From assembly GCA_030681895.1 (NCBI GenBank), contig JAUXRI010000183.1, positions 1 through 58,500 on the forward strand: DNA of 58,500 nt, in the 5' to 3' direction. Origin of the DNA: Myxococcales bacterium. Its GTDB lineage: Bacteria > Myxococcota > Myxococcia > Myxococcales > Myxococcaceae. The position numbers and the translations under genes are program-made. Below are positions 22,145-30,426 of the stretch, in pieces. Position 1 is the stretch's first letter, and each line of letters opens with the position of its first letter. The notes below the pieces were generated by a model that was not told the origin of the DNA, ran no database searches, and saw only the letters and a program-made list of their open reading frames with translations.

Positions 22145-23860
22145 TCACTCCACCGTGCCGAAGCGGAAGGCGTCGCTCGTCACGACGGCCAACACGAGGT
22201 CGGTGTAGCGGAAGCCGTTCTGTTTCCAGCCGTTGTGAAGGTCGTAGATGGCGCGCTCCTCGGACTCGGCCTCGAAGCGGCCCGTCGCCTGGCGGAACAC
22301 GGTGGTCGTCATGCACTGCGTGAAGCGGGGGTCGGCGTGGAGCAGGGCGGTGAAGTCCTGCGCGCCGGTGTAGCGCTCCATGCGGTTGAAGACGGGGTCG
22401 AAGGTGCCGGTGGAGTCGATGGTCAGCCCGTTGTCCATGGTGCGCGGGCGGCCGAGCGAATCGAAGCCCTCGAACGGGAAGCCGAACGGATCCATCAGCT
22501 GGTGGCAGCCCTGGCAGCGCGACTCGGCGGTGCGCTCCTCGAGACGCTGACGGAAGGTGCGGCGGTTCATCATGTCGGGCGGAGGCACGACCGCGACGAC
22601 GTCGGGCGGTGCCATCGCGACGGCCATGCACAACAGGCGTTGGCGAATGAGCTTGCCGCGGTGGGTGGGTGACGTGTCGGCGTCGTGGGCTTTGTTGGCG
22701 AGGTAGCCGAGGCGCGTCAGCACGCCGGCGCGGGTCGCTGGCAGCTCGACGGGTTGAAAGCCGGTCATCGGCCCGGTGACGCCGTAGAGGGGCGCGATGC
22801 GGCGGTCGACGAAGCCGACGCGGGTGGTGAGCAGGTCGCGGAAGTCCTGTTCGCCGTCGAGCGCGACGTGGGCGAAGAGGTAGCGCATCTCCTGGCGCAT
22901 CGAGGTCGCGACGTCGCGGTTGAAGGCCGGGTCGCTCTTCTGTGACGACATCAGGCCCTCGAGCTCGAACACCTCGTCGAAGAGCGCCGACACGGCGTCA
23001 CGCGCTTCGGTGCGACGGAGCAGCCGCTCCGCCTGAGTTCGAAGCCCCGCGGGCGTCGCGAGCGCACCACTGGCCGCCGCGTCGAGCAGCAGATCGTCGG
23101 GCGTCGACTGCACGAGGAAGAACGAGAGCCGGCTCGCGAGCTCGTACGTCTCGAGCTTGCGCCAGCCCGTCGCTGCGTCGGCCACGCCACGCTCGTCGAG
23201 GTAGATGAAGTTGGGCGACTGGAGCAGGCCGGCGATGACGAACTCCACGCCGCGGGTGAAGTCGCGGTACGCCGCCGCAGCCGAGAGGCCAATCGTGCGC
23301 CAGCGCGTCACCTCGTCGGTGGTGAGCGGTCGGCGGAACACGCGGCGGCCGAGCGTGGTGACCACCTGCTCCATGCAGGCCGAGTCCATCGTGTTGGCCG
23401 GGGTGCACGGAATCACGCGGCTGCGTCCGTTCGCATCGGCCAGCGCGGCCTGCGCGGCGAGGAAGGCGTTGTCTTCGGAGCGGGTGACGTCGGTGGGCGT
23501 GACGCTCTTGCTGCTCGCGCCGATGGTGACGAGGCCGCCTTCGGTGAGATCGGGCGTGACCGTGACGGCGTTCATCGCGTTGGTGCCGAGCAGGTCGCGC
23601 ACGGTGTTGCGGTACCACTGCCCGAGCATCACGCGCGGGCGCAGCACACCCGGAGCGAAGGGCGGAAACACCGGCTCGATGGGGCCTGCCGTGCCGCCGC
23701 CGGAGCCGCCACCAACAGGCCCTGGCACGACGACCGGAGGCAGGCTCGCCGGCGGGTTGGTGGGCGTGATGGCGCCGCCCACGAGCGCACCTTCACAGGC
23801 GCTCAAGAGCAGGGCTGAGATCAACAGGTGACGCATTGGCAGCTTCACAGCAGCGTTCAT
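22145..23860 (-). CDS. DUF1592/DUF1588/DUF1585 family lipoprotein with a CxxCH motif
   Basis: About 571 residues from the ATG at 23860, chosen because GAGGCGGC precedes it and the signal ends in LLSAC (Cys22). Domains in order: DUF1587-like (LGQWYRNTVRDLLG), DUF1595-like (LGRRVFRRPLTTDEVTRW), DUF1592 (GVEFVIAGLLQSPNFIYL through YELASRLSFFLV), DUF1588 (HRGKLIRQRLLC through CQGCHQLMDPFGFPFEGFD) and DUF1585 (LLHADPRFTQCMTTTVFRQA). The CQGCH motif may bind one heme. It is probably periplasmic and partners with the DUF1552 protein. Confidence 0.88.
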   Translation of the reverse strand: MNAAVKLPMRHLLISALLLSACEGALVGGAITPTNPPASLPPVVVPGPVGGGSGGGTAGPIEPVFPPFAPGVLRPRVMLGQWYRNTVRDLLGTNAMNAVTVTPDLTEGGLVTIGASSKSVTPTDVTRSEDNAFLAAQAALADANGRSRVIPCTPANTMDSACMEQVVTTLGRRVFRRPLTTDEVTRWRTIGLSAAAAYRDFTRGVEFVIAGLLQSPNFIYLDERGVADAATGWRKLETYELASRLSFFLVQSTPDDLLLDAAASGALATPAGLRTQAERLLRRTEARDAVSALFDEVFELEGLMSSQKSDPAFNRDVATSMRQEMRYLFAHVALDGEQDFRDLLTTRVGFVDRRIAPLYGVTGPMTGFQPVELPATRAGVLTRLGYLANKAHDADTSPTHRGKLIRQRLLCMAVAMAPPDVVAVVPPPDMMNRRTFRQRLEERTAESRCQGCHQLMDPFGFPFEGFDSLGRPRTMDNGLTIDSTGTFDPVFNRMERYTGAQDFTALLHADPRFTQCMTTTVFRQATGRFEAESEERAIYDLHNGWKQNGFRYTDLVLAVVTSDAFRFGTVE

Positions 23861-23924
23861 GCCGCCTCGGTGTCTGTGCATCAGGTCGGAATCAGACAAC
23901 ATTCACGGGCATCTGGACCAGGGG

Positions 23925-23942
23925 TGGAGCCCTTGCGCTCCA
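23925..23942 (-). terminator. Hairpin downstream of glgC
   Basis: On the minus strand TGGAGC, six bases, GCTCCA lies just after the glgC stop. The stem is perfect but no T-tract follows, so it may act with Rho or only protect the 3' end. Confidence 0.3.
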
Positions 23943-23970
23943 TCGGAGTGTCGCCTGCAGGTGGCAGTGC

Positions 23971-25203
23971 TCAGCCGACCCGCGCGCCCTTGGGAATCAC
24001 CACGATGCCCGACTCGGTGAGGGTGAAGCGCTTCTTGTCTTCTTCCGGGTCGACGCCGATCTGCGTGCCGGGCGGAATGGTGACGTTCTTGTCGATGATG
24101 GCGCGGCGAATGATGGCGTGACGGCCGATCTCCACGCCCTCCATCAACACGCTGTCAGTCACCTCGGCCCAGGAGTTGACGCGCACACGCGGCGACAGCA
24201 CCGAGCGATGCACCGAGCTGCCCGAGATGATGCAGCCTTCGCTCACCAGCGAGTCGGTGGCGCGGCCGATGCGCTTGTTGGCGGCGTCGTTGAAGACGAA
24301 CTTCGCGGGCGGCAGCGTCGAGTTGGCGGTGTGGATGGGCCACTCGCCGTTGTAGAGGTTGAAGATCGGCTCGACGCCGACGAGGTCCATGTTGCATTGG
24401 AAGTACGTGTCGAGCGTTCCGACGTCGCGCCAGTAGCCGCGCTCCCGCTGACCCTGCCCGGGCACCACGTTCGAGAAGAAGTCGTAGGCGAAGACGTTGG
24501 CGCGGTTGTGCATCGACGAGAGGATCGACTTGCCGAAGTCGTGGGCCGAGCCCTCGAGCTTCGCGTCGTTCGTCACCTCGGTCACCAGCGAGTCGGTGCG
24601 GAAGATGTAGTTGCCCATCGACGCGAGGCACTTGGTCGGGTCGTTCGGCATCGGCGGCGGGTTCTTCGGCTTCTCGAGGAAGGCCTTCACGCGCCCATCG
24701 GCGGCGACGTCGAGAATGCCGAACTGGTTGCCCTCTTCGATGGGCACCGGCAGCACGCCCACGGTGCAGTCCGACTTTCGCGAGACGTGGAAGTCGAGCA
24801 TCTGCCGCACGTCCATCACGTAGACATTGTCGGCGCCGAAGACGAAGACGTGGTCGGGCTCCTCGTCGGTGATGAGGTTGAGGTTCTGGTAGATCGCGTC
24901 GGCGCTGCCCTTGTACCAGTCACCGCCAGTGCGCATCTGGGCGGGCACGGCCTCGCAGTAGTGGCCCACGAAGGCCGTCATGCGCCACGCTCGCGAGAGG
25001 TGGTTGTTGAGTGAGTCCGACTTGTATTGGGTCAGGACCTTGATCTTGAAGACGTTCGAGTTGACGAAGTTCGAGAGACAGAAGTCGATGATTCGGTAAC
25101 GGCCGGCGAACGGCACCGCAGGCTTCGCGCGCTCCCGAGTCAGAGGTTCCAGCCGGGTTCCCGCACCGCCCGCCATGACCATCGCCATCGTTCGACCGAG
25201 CAT
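23971..25203 (-). CDS. glgC: Glucose-1-phosphate adenylyltransferase
   Basis: A 410-residue protein that makes ADP-glucose for glycogen synthesis. The N-terminal nucleotidyltransferase domain has MVMAGGAGTRLEPLTRERAKPAVPF-type sequence (residues 9 on), YRIIDFCLSNFVNS, GSADAIYQNLNLI, FVFGADNVYVMD and the FLEKPKNPP segment. GYWRDVGTLDTYFQCNMDL follows, and the C-terminal part is a left-handed beta-helix (SGSSVHRSVLSPRVRV, AIIDKNVTIPPGTQIG). No other glycogen genes are visible nearby. Confidence 0.95.
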   Translation of the reverse strand: MLGRTMAMVMAGGAGTRLEPLTRERAKPAVPFAGRYRIIDFCLSNFVNSNVFKIKVLTQYKSDSLNNHLSRAWRMTAFVGHYCEAVPAQMRTGGDWYKGSADAIYQNLNLITDEEPDHVFVFGADNVYVMDVRQMLDFHVSRKSDCTVGVLPVPIEEGNQFGILDVAADGRVKAFLEKPKNPPPMPNDPTKCLASMGNYIFRTDSLVTEVTNDAKLEGSAHDFGKSILSSMHNRANVFAYDFFSNVVPGQGQRERGYWRDVGTLDTYFQCNMDLVGVEPIFNLYNGEWPIHTANSTLPPAKFVFNDAANKRIGRATDSLVSEGCIISGSSVHRSVLSPRVRVNSWAEVTDSVLMEGVEIGRHAIIRRAIIDKNVTIPPGTQIGVDPEEDKKRFTLTESGIVVIPKGARVG

Positions 25204-25292
25204 GAACTGAGCGTAACACTCGACCCTCGACCCGTCCGTTCTCTCAACGCCGGCGGTCGCGCACTTCTTTCGCTGGGCTAGGGTGCGCGACC

Positions 25293-25946
25293 ATGAAGAT
25301 GTACCTGCCCCCTCCGGGGGCCAAGCCGGCGCGGCGCTCAGTGCTCAAGAAGGGCCTCATCGGAGGCGCGCTCCTCGCGCTGGGTGGTGGTGGCTTTCTC
25401 TTCACTCGCAAGTCCGTCGAGGTCGACCCGCCAGCCGATGGGCTTCAATCGCTCACGGCACGAGAGTTCGCGATCGTCACGGCTCTCTCGTACCGCGTGA
25501 TTCCGCACCGCGACGGCTTTCCCACCGTCGACGCCGTGCAGGTCGCGCGCGGTTGCGATCGTATTCTCACGCTCGTCGACGACACCGCGCTCACCGAGAC
25601 GAAGCAGCTGCTCATGTTGCTCGAGAACGCGCTGCCCAACTTCCTCTTCGGCCGCCGCGCGCGCACGTTCTCGACCATGTCGAGCGATGATCAAGACGCG
25701 GTGTTGAGCGAGTGGCAGACCAGCCGCATCACACTGCGTCGCACGGGCTACACGGCGCTGCGCGGGTTGGTGATGGCTGCGTACTTCTCGTCTCCGACGA
25801 CGTGGCCGGCCATCGGCTACCCGGGCCCGCTGCCGGGCATTCACGATCCCAACGCGCCGGTGTGGAAGGGCAGCGGCGTCGAACGCCCCATCGGCAACGG
25901 CACCTTTCGCGAGGCAGCGCCTGCGGTCGACGGAGGCACGCGATGA
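25293..25946 (+). CDS. Gluconate 2-dehydrogenase subunit 3-like protein
   Basis: A 217-residue protein. The N-terminal RRSVLKKGLIGGALLALGG resembles a Tat signal. The core (LTAREFAIVTALSYRVIPH, then a helical region with LLMLLENALPNFLF and RTGYTALRGLVMAAYFSSP, then the GYPGPLPG end) matches the small gamma subunit of membrane gluconate/sorbitol-type dehydrogenases, which helps export the flavoprotein subunit. The stop overlaps the GMC gene start (ATGA), so the two probably form one complex. Confidence 0.8.
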   Translation: MKMYLPPPGAKPARRSVLKKGLIGGALLALGGGGFLFTRKSVEVDPPADGLQSLTAREFAIVTALSYRVIPHRDGFPTVDAVQVARGCDRILTLVDDTALTETKQLLMLLENALPNFLFGRRARTFSTMSSDDQDAVLSEWQTSRITLRRTGYTALRGLVMAAYFSSPTTWPAIGYPGPLPGIHDPNAPVWKGSGVERPIGNGTFREAAPAVDGGTR

Positions 25947-27493
25947 CGGGCCGGATCATCACGGGCGACGAGCTCACCCAGGACGTCACCGTCGAGTGCG
26001 ACGTCTGCGTCATCGGCTCGGGGTCGGGCGGCGCGTGGACGGCGCACGAGCTCGTCAAGCAGGGCAAGTCGGTCGTGATGCTCGAAGAGGGCGGGTACCA
26101 CACGCGCCGCGAGTTCGACATGAACGAGCCGCGCGCGTTCCAGAACCTGTACCAGGAGCTCGGCAATCGCGCGGCTGACGATCTCTCCATCACCATTCTG
26201 CAGGGCCGCAGCGTCGGCGGTGGCACCACGGTGAACTGGTGCAGCAGCTTTCGCACGCCCGACCGGATCCTGAAGATCTGGAAGGAGCGCCACGGCATCG
26301 AGACGCTGTCGACCGCCGCGCTCACGCCGCACTGGGAGGCCATCGAACAGCGGCTGCACATCGCGCAGTGGCCGCAAGAGATGATGAACGCCAACAACAA
26401 GGTGCTGTGGGACGGCCTTGGCGCGCTTGGCTACGAGCGCGGGCTCATTCGGCGCAACGTGAACAACTGCCTCAACCTCGGCTACTGCGGCCTCGGCTGC
26501 CCGGTCGACGCGAAGCAGTCGATGCTGGTGACGGTGCTGCCTGACGCGGTCGAGAAGGGGCTGACGCTCTACGCGAACACCTCGGCGCGTGTGCTCGACT
26601 GGGACGGCCGCAAGGTGACCGCAGTGCGGGCCGAGGTGCTCGATGGCACCACGCGAAAGCCTACGGGCGTGAAGGTCGTCGTGAAGCCGAAGGTCACCGT
26701 CGTCAGCGGCGGCGCCATCAACTCACCGGGCCTCTTGATGCGCTCGCAGTTGCTGTCGGAAGGTCGCGTGGGCGAGAAGACGTGGTTCCACCCGGTGCTG
26801 ATCATGATGGCGGAGTTCGAGCACGAGGTGAACGCCTTCCACGGCGCGCCGCAGAGCGTGTACTCGCACCACTTCCTCGAGCGCGGCCCCGGAAAGGTTG
26901 GCTACTTCCTCGAGGTGCCGCCGGTGCAGCCGATGCTCGCCTCGACGGTGCTCACGGGCTCTGGCGCCGAGACGATCGAGCTGATGACGAAGCTCAAACA
27001 CCTGAACGTGATGTTGGCGATTCACGTCGATGGGCTGCTCCCCGACGAAGAGGGGGCGACGGTGCGGCTGCGAGACGGCGCGCACTCGCGCTACTCCATC
27101 AAGTACGCGTTCACGCCGGCCCATTGGGAAGCGTTTCGGGCGTCGTGCAAAGAGATGGCGAAGATTCAGTTCGCGGCGGGCGCGAAGCAGGTGCGCTCGC
27201 TCCACGTGTCACCGGTGACGCTCAACTCGGTGGCCGACCTGGGCAAGCTCGACGACGCGAAGTGGGAAGCGATGCAGCTGCGCGTGGCGACGGCGCATCA
27301 GATGGGCGGCTGCCGCATGGGCAAGGACCCCTCGAGCTCGGTCGTCGACCCGCACCTCAAGTACCACTCGCTCGACAACCTCTTCGTCGTCGATGGCTCG
27401 GTGCTGCCGACGTCGCTCGGCGTGAACCCACAAGAGACGATCTTCGGCATCGCGCGGTGGGCGGCGACGCACATCGGTCAAGCCGTCTCATGA
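25943..27493 (+). CDS. GMC family FAD-dependent oxidoreductase
   Basis: A 516-residue protein. The dinucleotide-binding motif is CDVCVIGSGSGGAWTAHELV (about 17-36) followed by VVMLEEGG. The FAD region RSVGGGTTVNWCSSFR, a Cys-rich stretch (NNCLNLGYCGLGC), the second GMC signature VVSGGAINSPGLLMRS, and the C-terminal HQMGGCRMG and VDGSVLPTSLGVNPQETI all fit the family. It probably oxidises a sugar or alcohol, with the Tat-type partner gene at 25293 aiding export. Both neighbours overlap it by four bases. Confidence 0.9.
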   Translation: MTGRIITGDELTQDVTVECDVCVIGSGSGGAWTAHELVKQGKSVVMLEEGGYHTRREFDMNEPRAFQNLYQELGNRAADDLSITILQGRSVGGGTTVNWCSSFRTPDRILKIWKERHGIETLSTAALTPHWEAIEQRLHIAQWPQEMMNANNKVLWDGLGALGYERGLIRRNVNNCLNLGYCGLGCPVDAKQSMLVTVLPDAVEKGLTLYANTSARVLDWDGRKVTAVRAEVLDGTTRKPTGVKVVVKPKVTVVSGGAINSPGLLMRSQLLSEGRVGEKTWFHPVLIMMAEFEHEVNAFHGAPQSVYSHHFLERGPGKVGYFLEVPPVQPMLASTVLTGSGAETIELMTKLKHLNVMLAIHVDGLLPDEEGATVRLRDGAHSRYSIKYAFTPAHWEAFRASCKEMAKIQFAAGAKQVRSLHVSPVTLNSVADLGKLDDAKWEAMQLRVATAHQMGGCRMGKDPSSSVVDPHLKYHSLDNLFVVDGSVLPTSLGVNPQETIFGIARWAATHIGQAVS

Positions 27494-28476
27494 GGCGGCT
27501 CGTCGGCGTTCTCGCTGCGCTGGGCATCGGGCTCGGGTGTCAGTGCGGGCCGGGCAGCTCGGTCATCGTGACGGAGCCGCGTCTCGACGGAGGGCTCGAC
27601 GGTGGCAGCGCGACGGGCCTCGACGGCGGAACCGACGCGGGCTCGCGTGACGCGGGTGTTCCAGACAGCGGTCCGGTGGACGCCGGTGAGTGCCTCGCGC
27701 CCGACGTGTTGATCGCCCTCGACCGCACGTTGACCATGCACCGCACGGCCGCTGGCGCCACTCCAGCTGACACCGACGCAGGCCACGCGAGCTCGAAGTG
27801 GGCGATGGCCATCACCGCGATCGAGCAGTTCACCGCCGCGCCACTCGACGGCACCATTCGGTTCGGGCTCGAGCTGTGGCCACGACAGTCGCCGGGCTGC
27901 ATTACCCTCGGGCAGCGAATTCGCGGCGACGGCGCCACCAACCCGTCGTGCGAAGGCCCCGAAGTCCCGCTGTCGCCCGGGCTGTCGAACGGCGCGGCCA
28001 TCTCGTCTTTACTCGACCCCGAGACGACGCTCATCTGCACCTCGACGCCGACAGGCGATGCGCTCATCGGCGCGCAGCGTCACCTCGAAGTGCGGCGCGT
28101 CGAGGGCCGCGAGCAATTCGTCGCGCTCGTGACCGACGGCGCGGACTGGGACTTCAGCTGTCCTGCTCCCAACCCGCTCAACGCGGTCGATGGCCTCGCC
28201 GACGCGGGCATCTCGACGCTGGTGATCGGCTTCAGCGCCGAGGCCGAGGTACGCAATGGCGTCGGCACCGCGTTCTTGAACGATCTCGCCTGCGCGGGTC
28301 GAACCGCGAAGAACTTCCCCGCGCCGTGCGTGGCCGACGCGCAGGGGCGGCTGCGTGCCCGCGTGCCTGACGCTGGTGGTGCCGACGCGCTGTTCTACAC
28401 GGCGACCAATACGGCCGAGCTGGTCGACACGCTTCGCGTCTTCGCGCGCACGGTCTGCTGCGGCTGCATCATGTGA
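27490..28476 (+). CDS. Lipoprotein with a von Willebrand factor A-like domain
   Basis: A 328-residue protein with lipobox GIGLGC (Cys17), a DGG/DAG linker (residues 30-70) and a VWA-like fold: DVLIALDRTLTMHR holds a degenerate MIDAS motif (Thr in place of Ser), later VALVTDGADWDFSC and STLVIGFSAEAEVRNG. It ends with CCGCIM, so C-terminal cysteines may form a disulfide or bind metal. It is coupled by ATGA overlap to the GMC oxidoreductase, which hints at a surface or periplasmic complex. The binding partner is unknown. Confidence 0.8.
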   Translation: MRRLVGVLAALGIGLGCQCGPGSSVIVTEPRLDGGLDGGSATGLDGGTDAGSRDAGVPDSGPVDAGECLAPDVLIALDRTLTMHRTAAGATPADTDAGHASSKWAMAITAIEQFTAAPLDGTIRFGLELWPRQSPGCITLGQRIRGDGATNPSCEGPEVPLSPGLSNGAAISSLLDPETTLICTSTPTGDALIGAQRHLEVRRVEGREQFVALVTDGADWDFSCPAPNPLNAVDGLADAGISTLVIGFSAEAEVRNGVGTAFLNDLACAGRTAKNFPAPCVADAQGRLRARVPDAGGADALFYTATNTAELVDTLRVFARTVCCGCIM

Positions 28477-28543
28477 GAGGTCCGAAGGGCGCGTTGTGGT
28501 GTGCCGCCCCGCGAACGAGCGCCACCGTCTCGCTGCACGTGCG

Positions 28544-28573
28544 GCGTCGAAGACCGCCTTGCGGTCACGACGC
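28544..28573. terminator. Strong hairpin at a convergent junction
   Basis: GCGTCG, AA, GACCGC, loop CTT, GCGGTC, A, CGACGC gives a 12-bp stem with small bulges between convergent genes ending at 28476 and 28585. No T-tract follows on either strand. Confidence 0.45.
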
Positions 28574-28584
28574 TTCGAGCTGAC

Positions 28585-29400
28585 TCAGTCCGGCTCGGGC
28601 GCGTCGTCGGCTTTGACGGCCTTCTTCGTCGGGAGCCTCGGCGCACGGCTCACTTCGGCCGAAGGAAACTTCGACTGGGCCTCGAGGTAGGCCTTCGGCT
28701 CGGCCGCTTTCTTCGGCTTCTTCGCGGCAGCGTCAGGTGCTGGTGGTTCGAACGCCGGCAGATTTCCCGGTGACGCAGCAACCTTGCTCCCGTCGCAGAA
28801 CAGCCACTCGGTGTGGCCCTTCTCGTCTTCGAAGGCCGCGAACAGCACCGGGCCGGCGGGAGGGCGTTGCCCCTTCGCTGGCGGCGCGCACGACTTCTCG
28901 CTCGCGGCCTGCTGCGCTGTGGGCCGGCTGTCTTTCCAGGCGGCGAGCGCCTTCTTCGCCTTGACGATGACGAGCAGCTCTGGCGCCTCGGCCAGGCGTT
29001 TGCGACCCATGTCGGTCAGCTCCTGGGTGCGAATGAGGCCCTCGAAGCGGCAGCCCGCCTTGCTGGCCTGGTTGAGGCCCCGCTTCTGCAGGTCGAGCGC
29101 GACGGGCAACACCCGCTGGGCCTCTTCGAGCAGCGCCACGTGCTCGTCGGCCCAGATGCCTTCGGGGCCCGCCGAGGTCTGACCGAGGAAGTTCGCGAGC
29201 AGCGCGTTCATCGAGTCGAAGTCCTGTTGCACGATCTTCGGGTCGATCGCGCACAGGTCGCTGACGCGCGACCAATCCCGATAGGTGGCGCGGGTGCCGC
29301 CGAGCGTGACGAAGGCCTCGGGCGGTGCAGTGACGACGCGCTTCACACACGCGCTCGAGAGGGCCAGCACACAGAGGGCAACGAGACGGGCGACGTTCAT
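28585..29400 (-). CDS. Lipoprotein of unknown function
   Basis: A 271-residue protein with signal MNVARLVALCVLALSSAC (Cys18). The middle is helical (VALLEEAQRVLPVALDLQKRGL, KRLAEAPELLVIVKAKKALAAWK). A short segment with VLFAAFEDEKGHTEWLFCDGS may be a small beta domain. The C-terminus is Lys/Pro/Ala-rich (AAAKKPKKAAEPKAY) and probably disordered. No family is recognised. Confidence 0.65.
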   Translation of the reverse strand: MNVARLVALCVLALSSACVKRVVTAPPEAFVTLGGTRATYRDWSRVSDLCAIDPKIVQQDFDSMNALLANFLGQTSAGPEGIWADEHVALLEEAQRVLPVALDLQKRGLNQASKAGCRFEGLIRTQELTDMGRKRLAEAPELLVIVKAKKALAAWKDSRPTAQQAASEKSCAPPAKGQRPPAGPVLFAAFEDEKGHTEWLFCDGSKVAASPGNLPAFEPPAPDAAAKKPKKAAEPKAYLEAQSKFPSAEVSRAPRLPTKKAVKADDAPEPD

Positions 29401-29540
29401 GGCGGGGGGACGCTAGCAGGCACGCATGACCTCGCAGCCGCCGTTTCGGCCACCGCCGCGGTGTGCCGCAGGTAGCAACAGGTGCGACATCGACTCTGCG
29501 CTCAGAGGCCCGGCGGGGCTGTGATAGAAATCGACTCCTC

Positions 29541-30422
29541 ATGGCGGGTCACGAGACACGCGTCACCACCATCCGAAGGCTGAAAGATCAGATCAAGGTC
29601 AGCGGAGAAAGCTGCCTGGTCGAGATTCACGGCCCGGAGCTCGGGAAGAAGTTCGTCATCGAAGGTGACGAGCTCAGCATCGGCCGCGACGAGAAGAACA
29701 CCATCGTCATCGATCTCGACAACGTCTCTCGCCGGCACGCGCTCGTCTCGGTGCGCGAGGGCAAGTTCTTCGTGAACGATCTCGGCTCGACGAACGGCAC
29801 CTACCTCAACGACGACGAGATCCACGAGGAGCAGCCGCTGCGCTCAGGCGATCTGGTGAAGGTCGGCGGCGCGATCTTCAAGTTCCTGCAGGGCGGGAAC
29901 ATCGAGACGCTGTACCACGAGGAGATCTACCAGCTCACGATCTCGGACGGCCTCACCCAGATCAACAACAAGCGCTACTTCCTCGAGTACCTCGAGCGCG
30001 AGATGGGCCGCTGTCACCGGTACAACCGCTCCCTCTCGCTGATCATGTTCGACATCGATCACTTCAAGGTGATCAACGACACCAACGGCCACCTCGCTGG
30101 CGACTACGTGCTGCGCGAGCTGGCGCAGACGCTCAAGCCCCGCATTCGCCGGGAAGAGTGCTTCGCGCGCTACGGCGGCGAGGAGTTCGCCATCGTGATG
30201 CCCGAGGCCGGCTCCGAGAACGCGCGCAAGTTCGGCGAGAAGATTCGCAAGATGGTCGAAGACCACCGCTTCAGCTTCGAGAACAAGGACATCAGCGTCA
30301 CCATCTCGCTGGGCGTGGCCGATCTCACGGGTGAGATGACCGAGCCGCTCCAGTTCATCAAGCTGGCCGACCAGAACCTCTACAAGGCCAAGAAGGGCGG
30401 CCGGAACAAGGTCATCGGCTGA
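29541..30422 (+). CDS. FHA-GGDEF protein (probable diguanylate cyclase)
   Basis: A 293-residue protein. The FHA domain is at residues 25-118, with SIGRD (46-50), SRRH (63-66) and NDLGSTNGT (79-87) forming the phosphothreonine-binding site. The GGDEF domain is at 125-290, with FDIDHFKVINDTNGH and active site RYGGEEF (210-216), so c-di-GMP synthesis is likely. The RxxD inhibitory site is altered (RREE at 203-206), suggesting weak product inhibition. Cytoplasmic. It probably couples Ser/Thr kinase signals to c-di-GMP. The next gene is convergent, four bases away. Confidence 0.92.
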   Translation: MAGHETRVTTIRRLKDQIKVSGESCLVEIHGPELGKKFVIEGDELSIGRDEKNTIVIDLDNVSRRHALVSVREGKFFVNDLGSTNGTYLNDDEIHEEQPLRSGDLVKVGGAIFKFLQGGNIETLYHEEIYQLTISDGLTQINNKRYFLEYLEREMGRCHRYNRSLSLIMFDIDHFKVINDTNGHLAGDYVLRELAQTLKPRIRREECFARYGGEEFAIVMPEAGSENARKFGEKIRKMVEDHRFSFENKDISVTISLGVADLTGEMTEPLQFIKLADQNLYKAKKGGRNKVIG

Positions 30423-30426
30423 CGCT

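Noticed and set aside
23836..25014. 392-codon plus-strand open frame opposite glgC
   Set aside because: A shadow of glgC, with no start signal and no recognisable motif.
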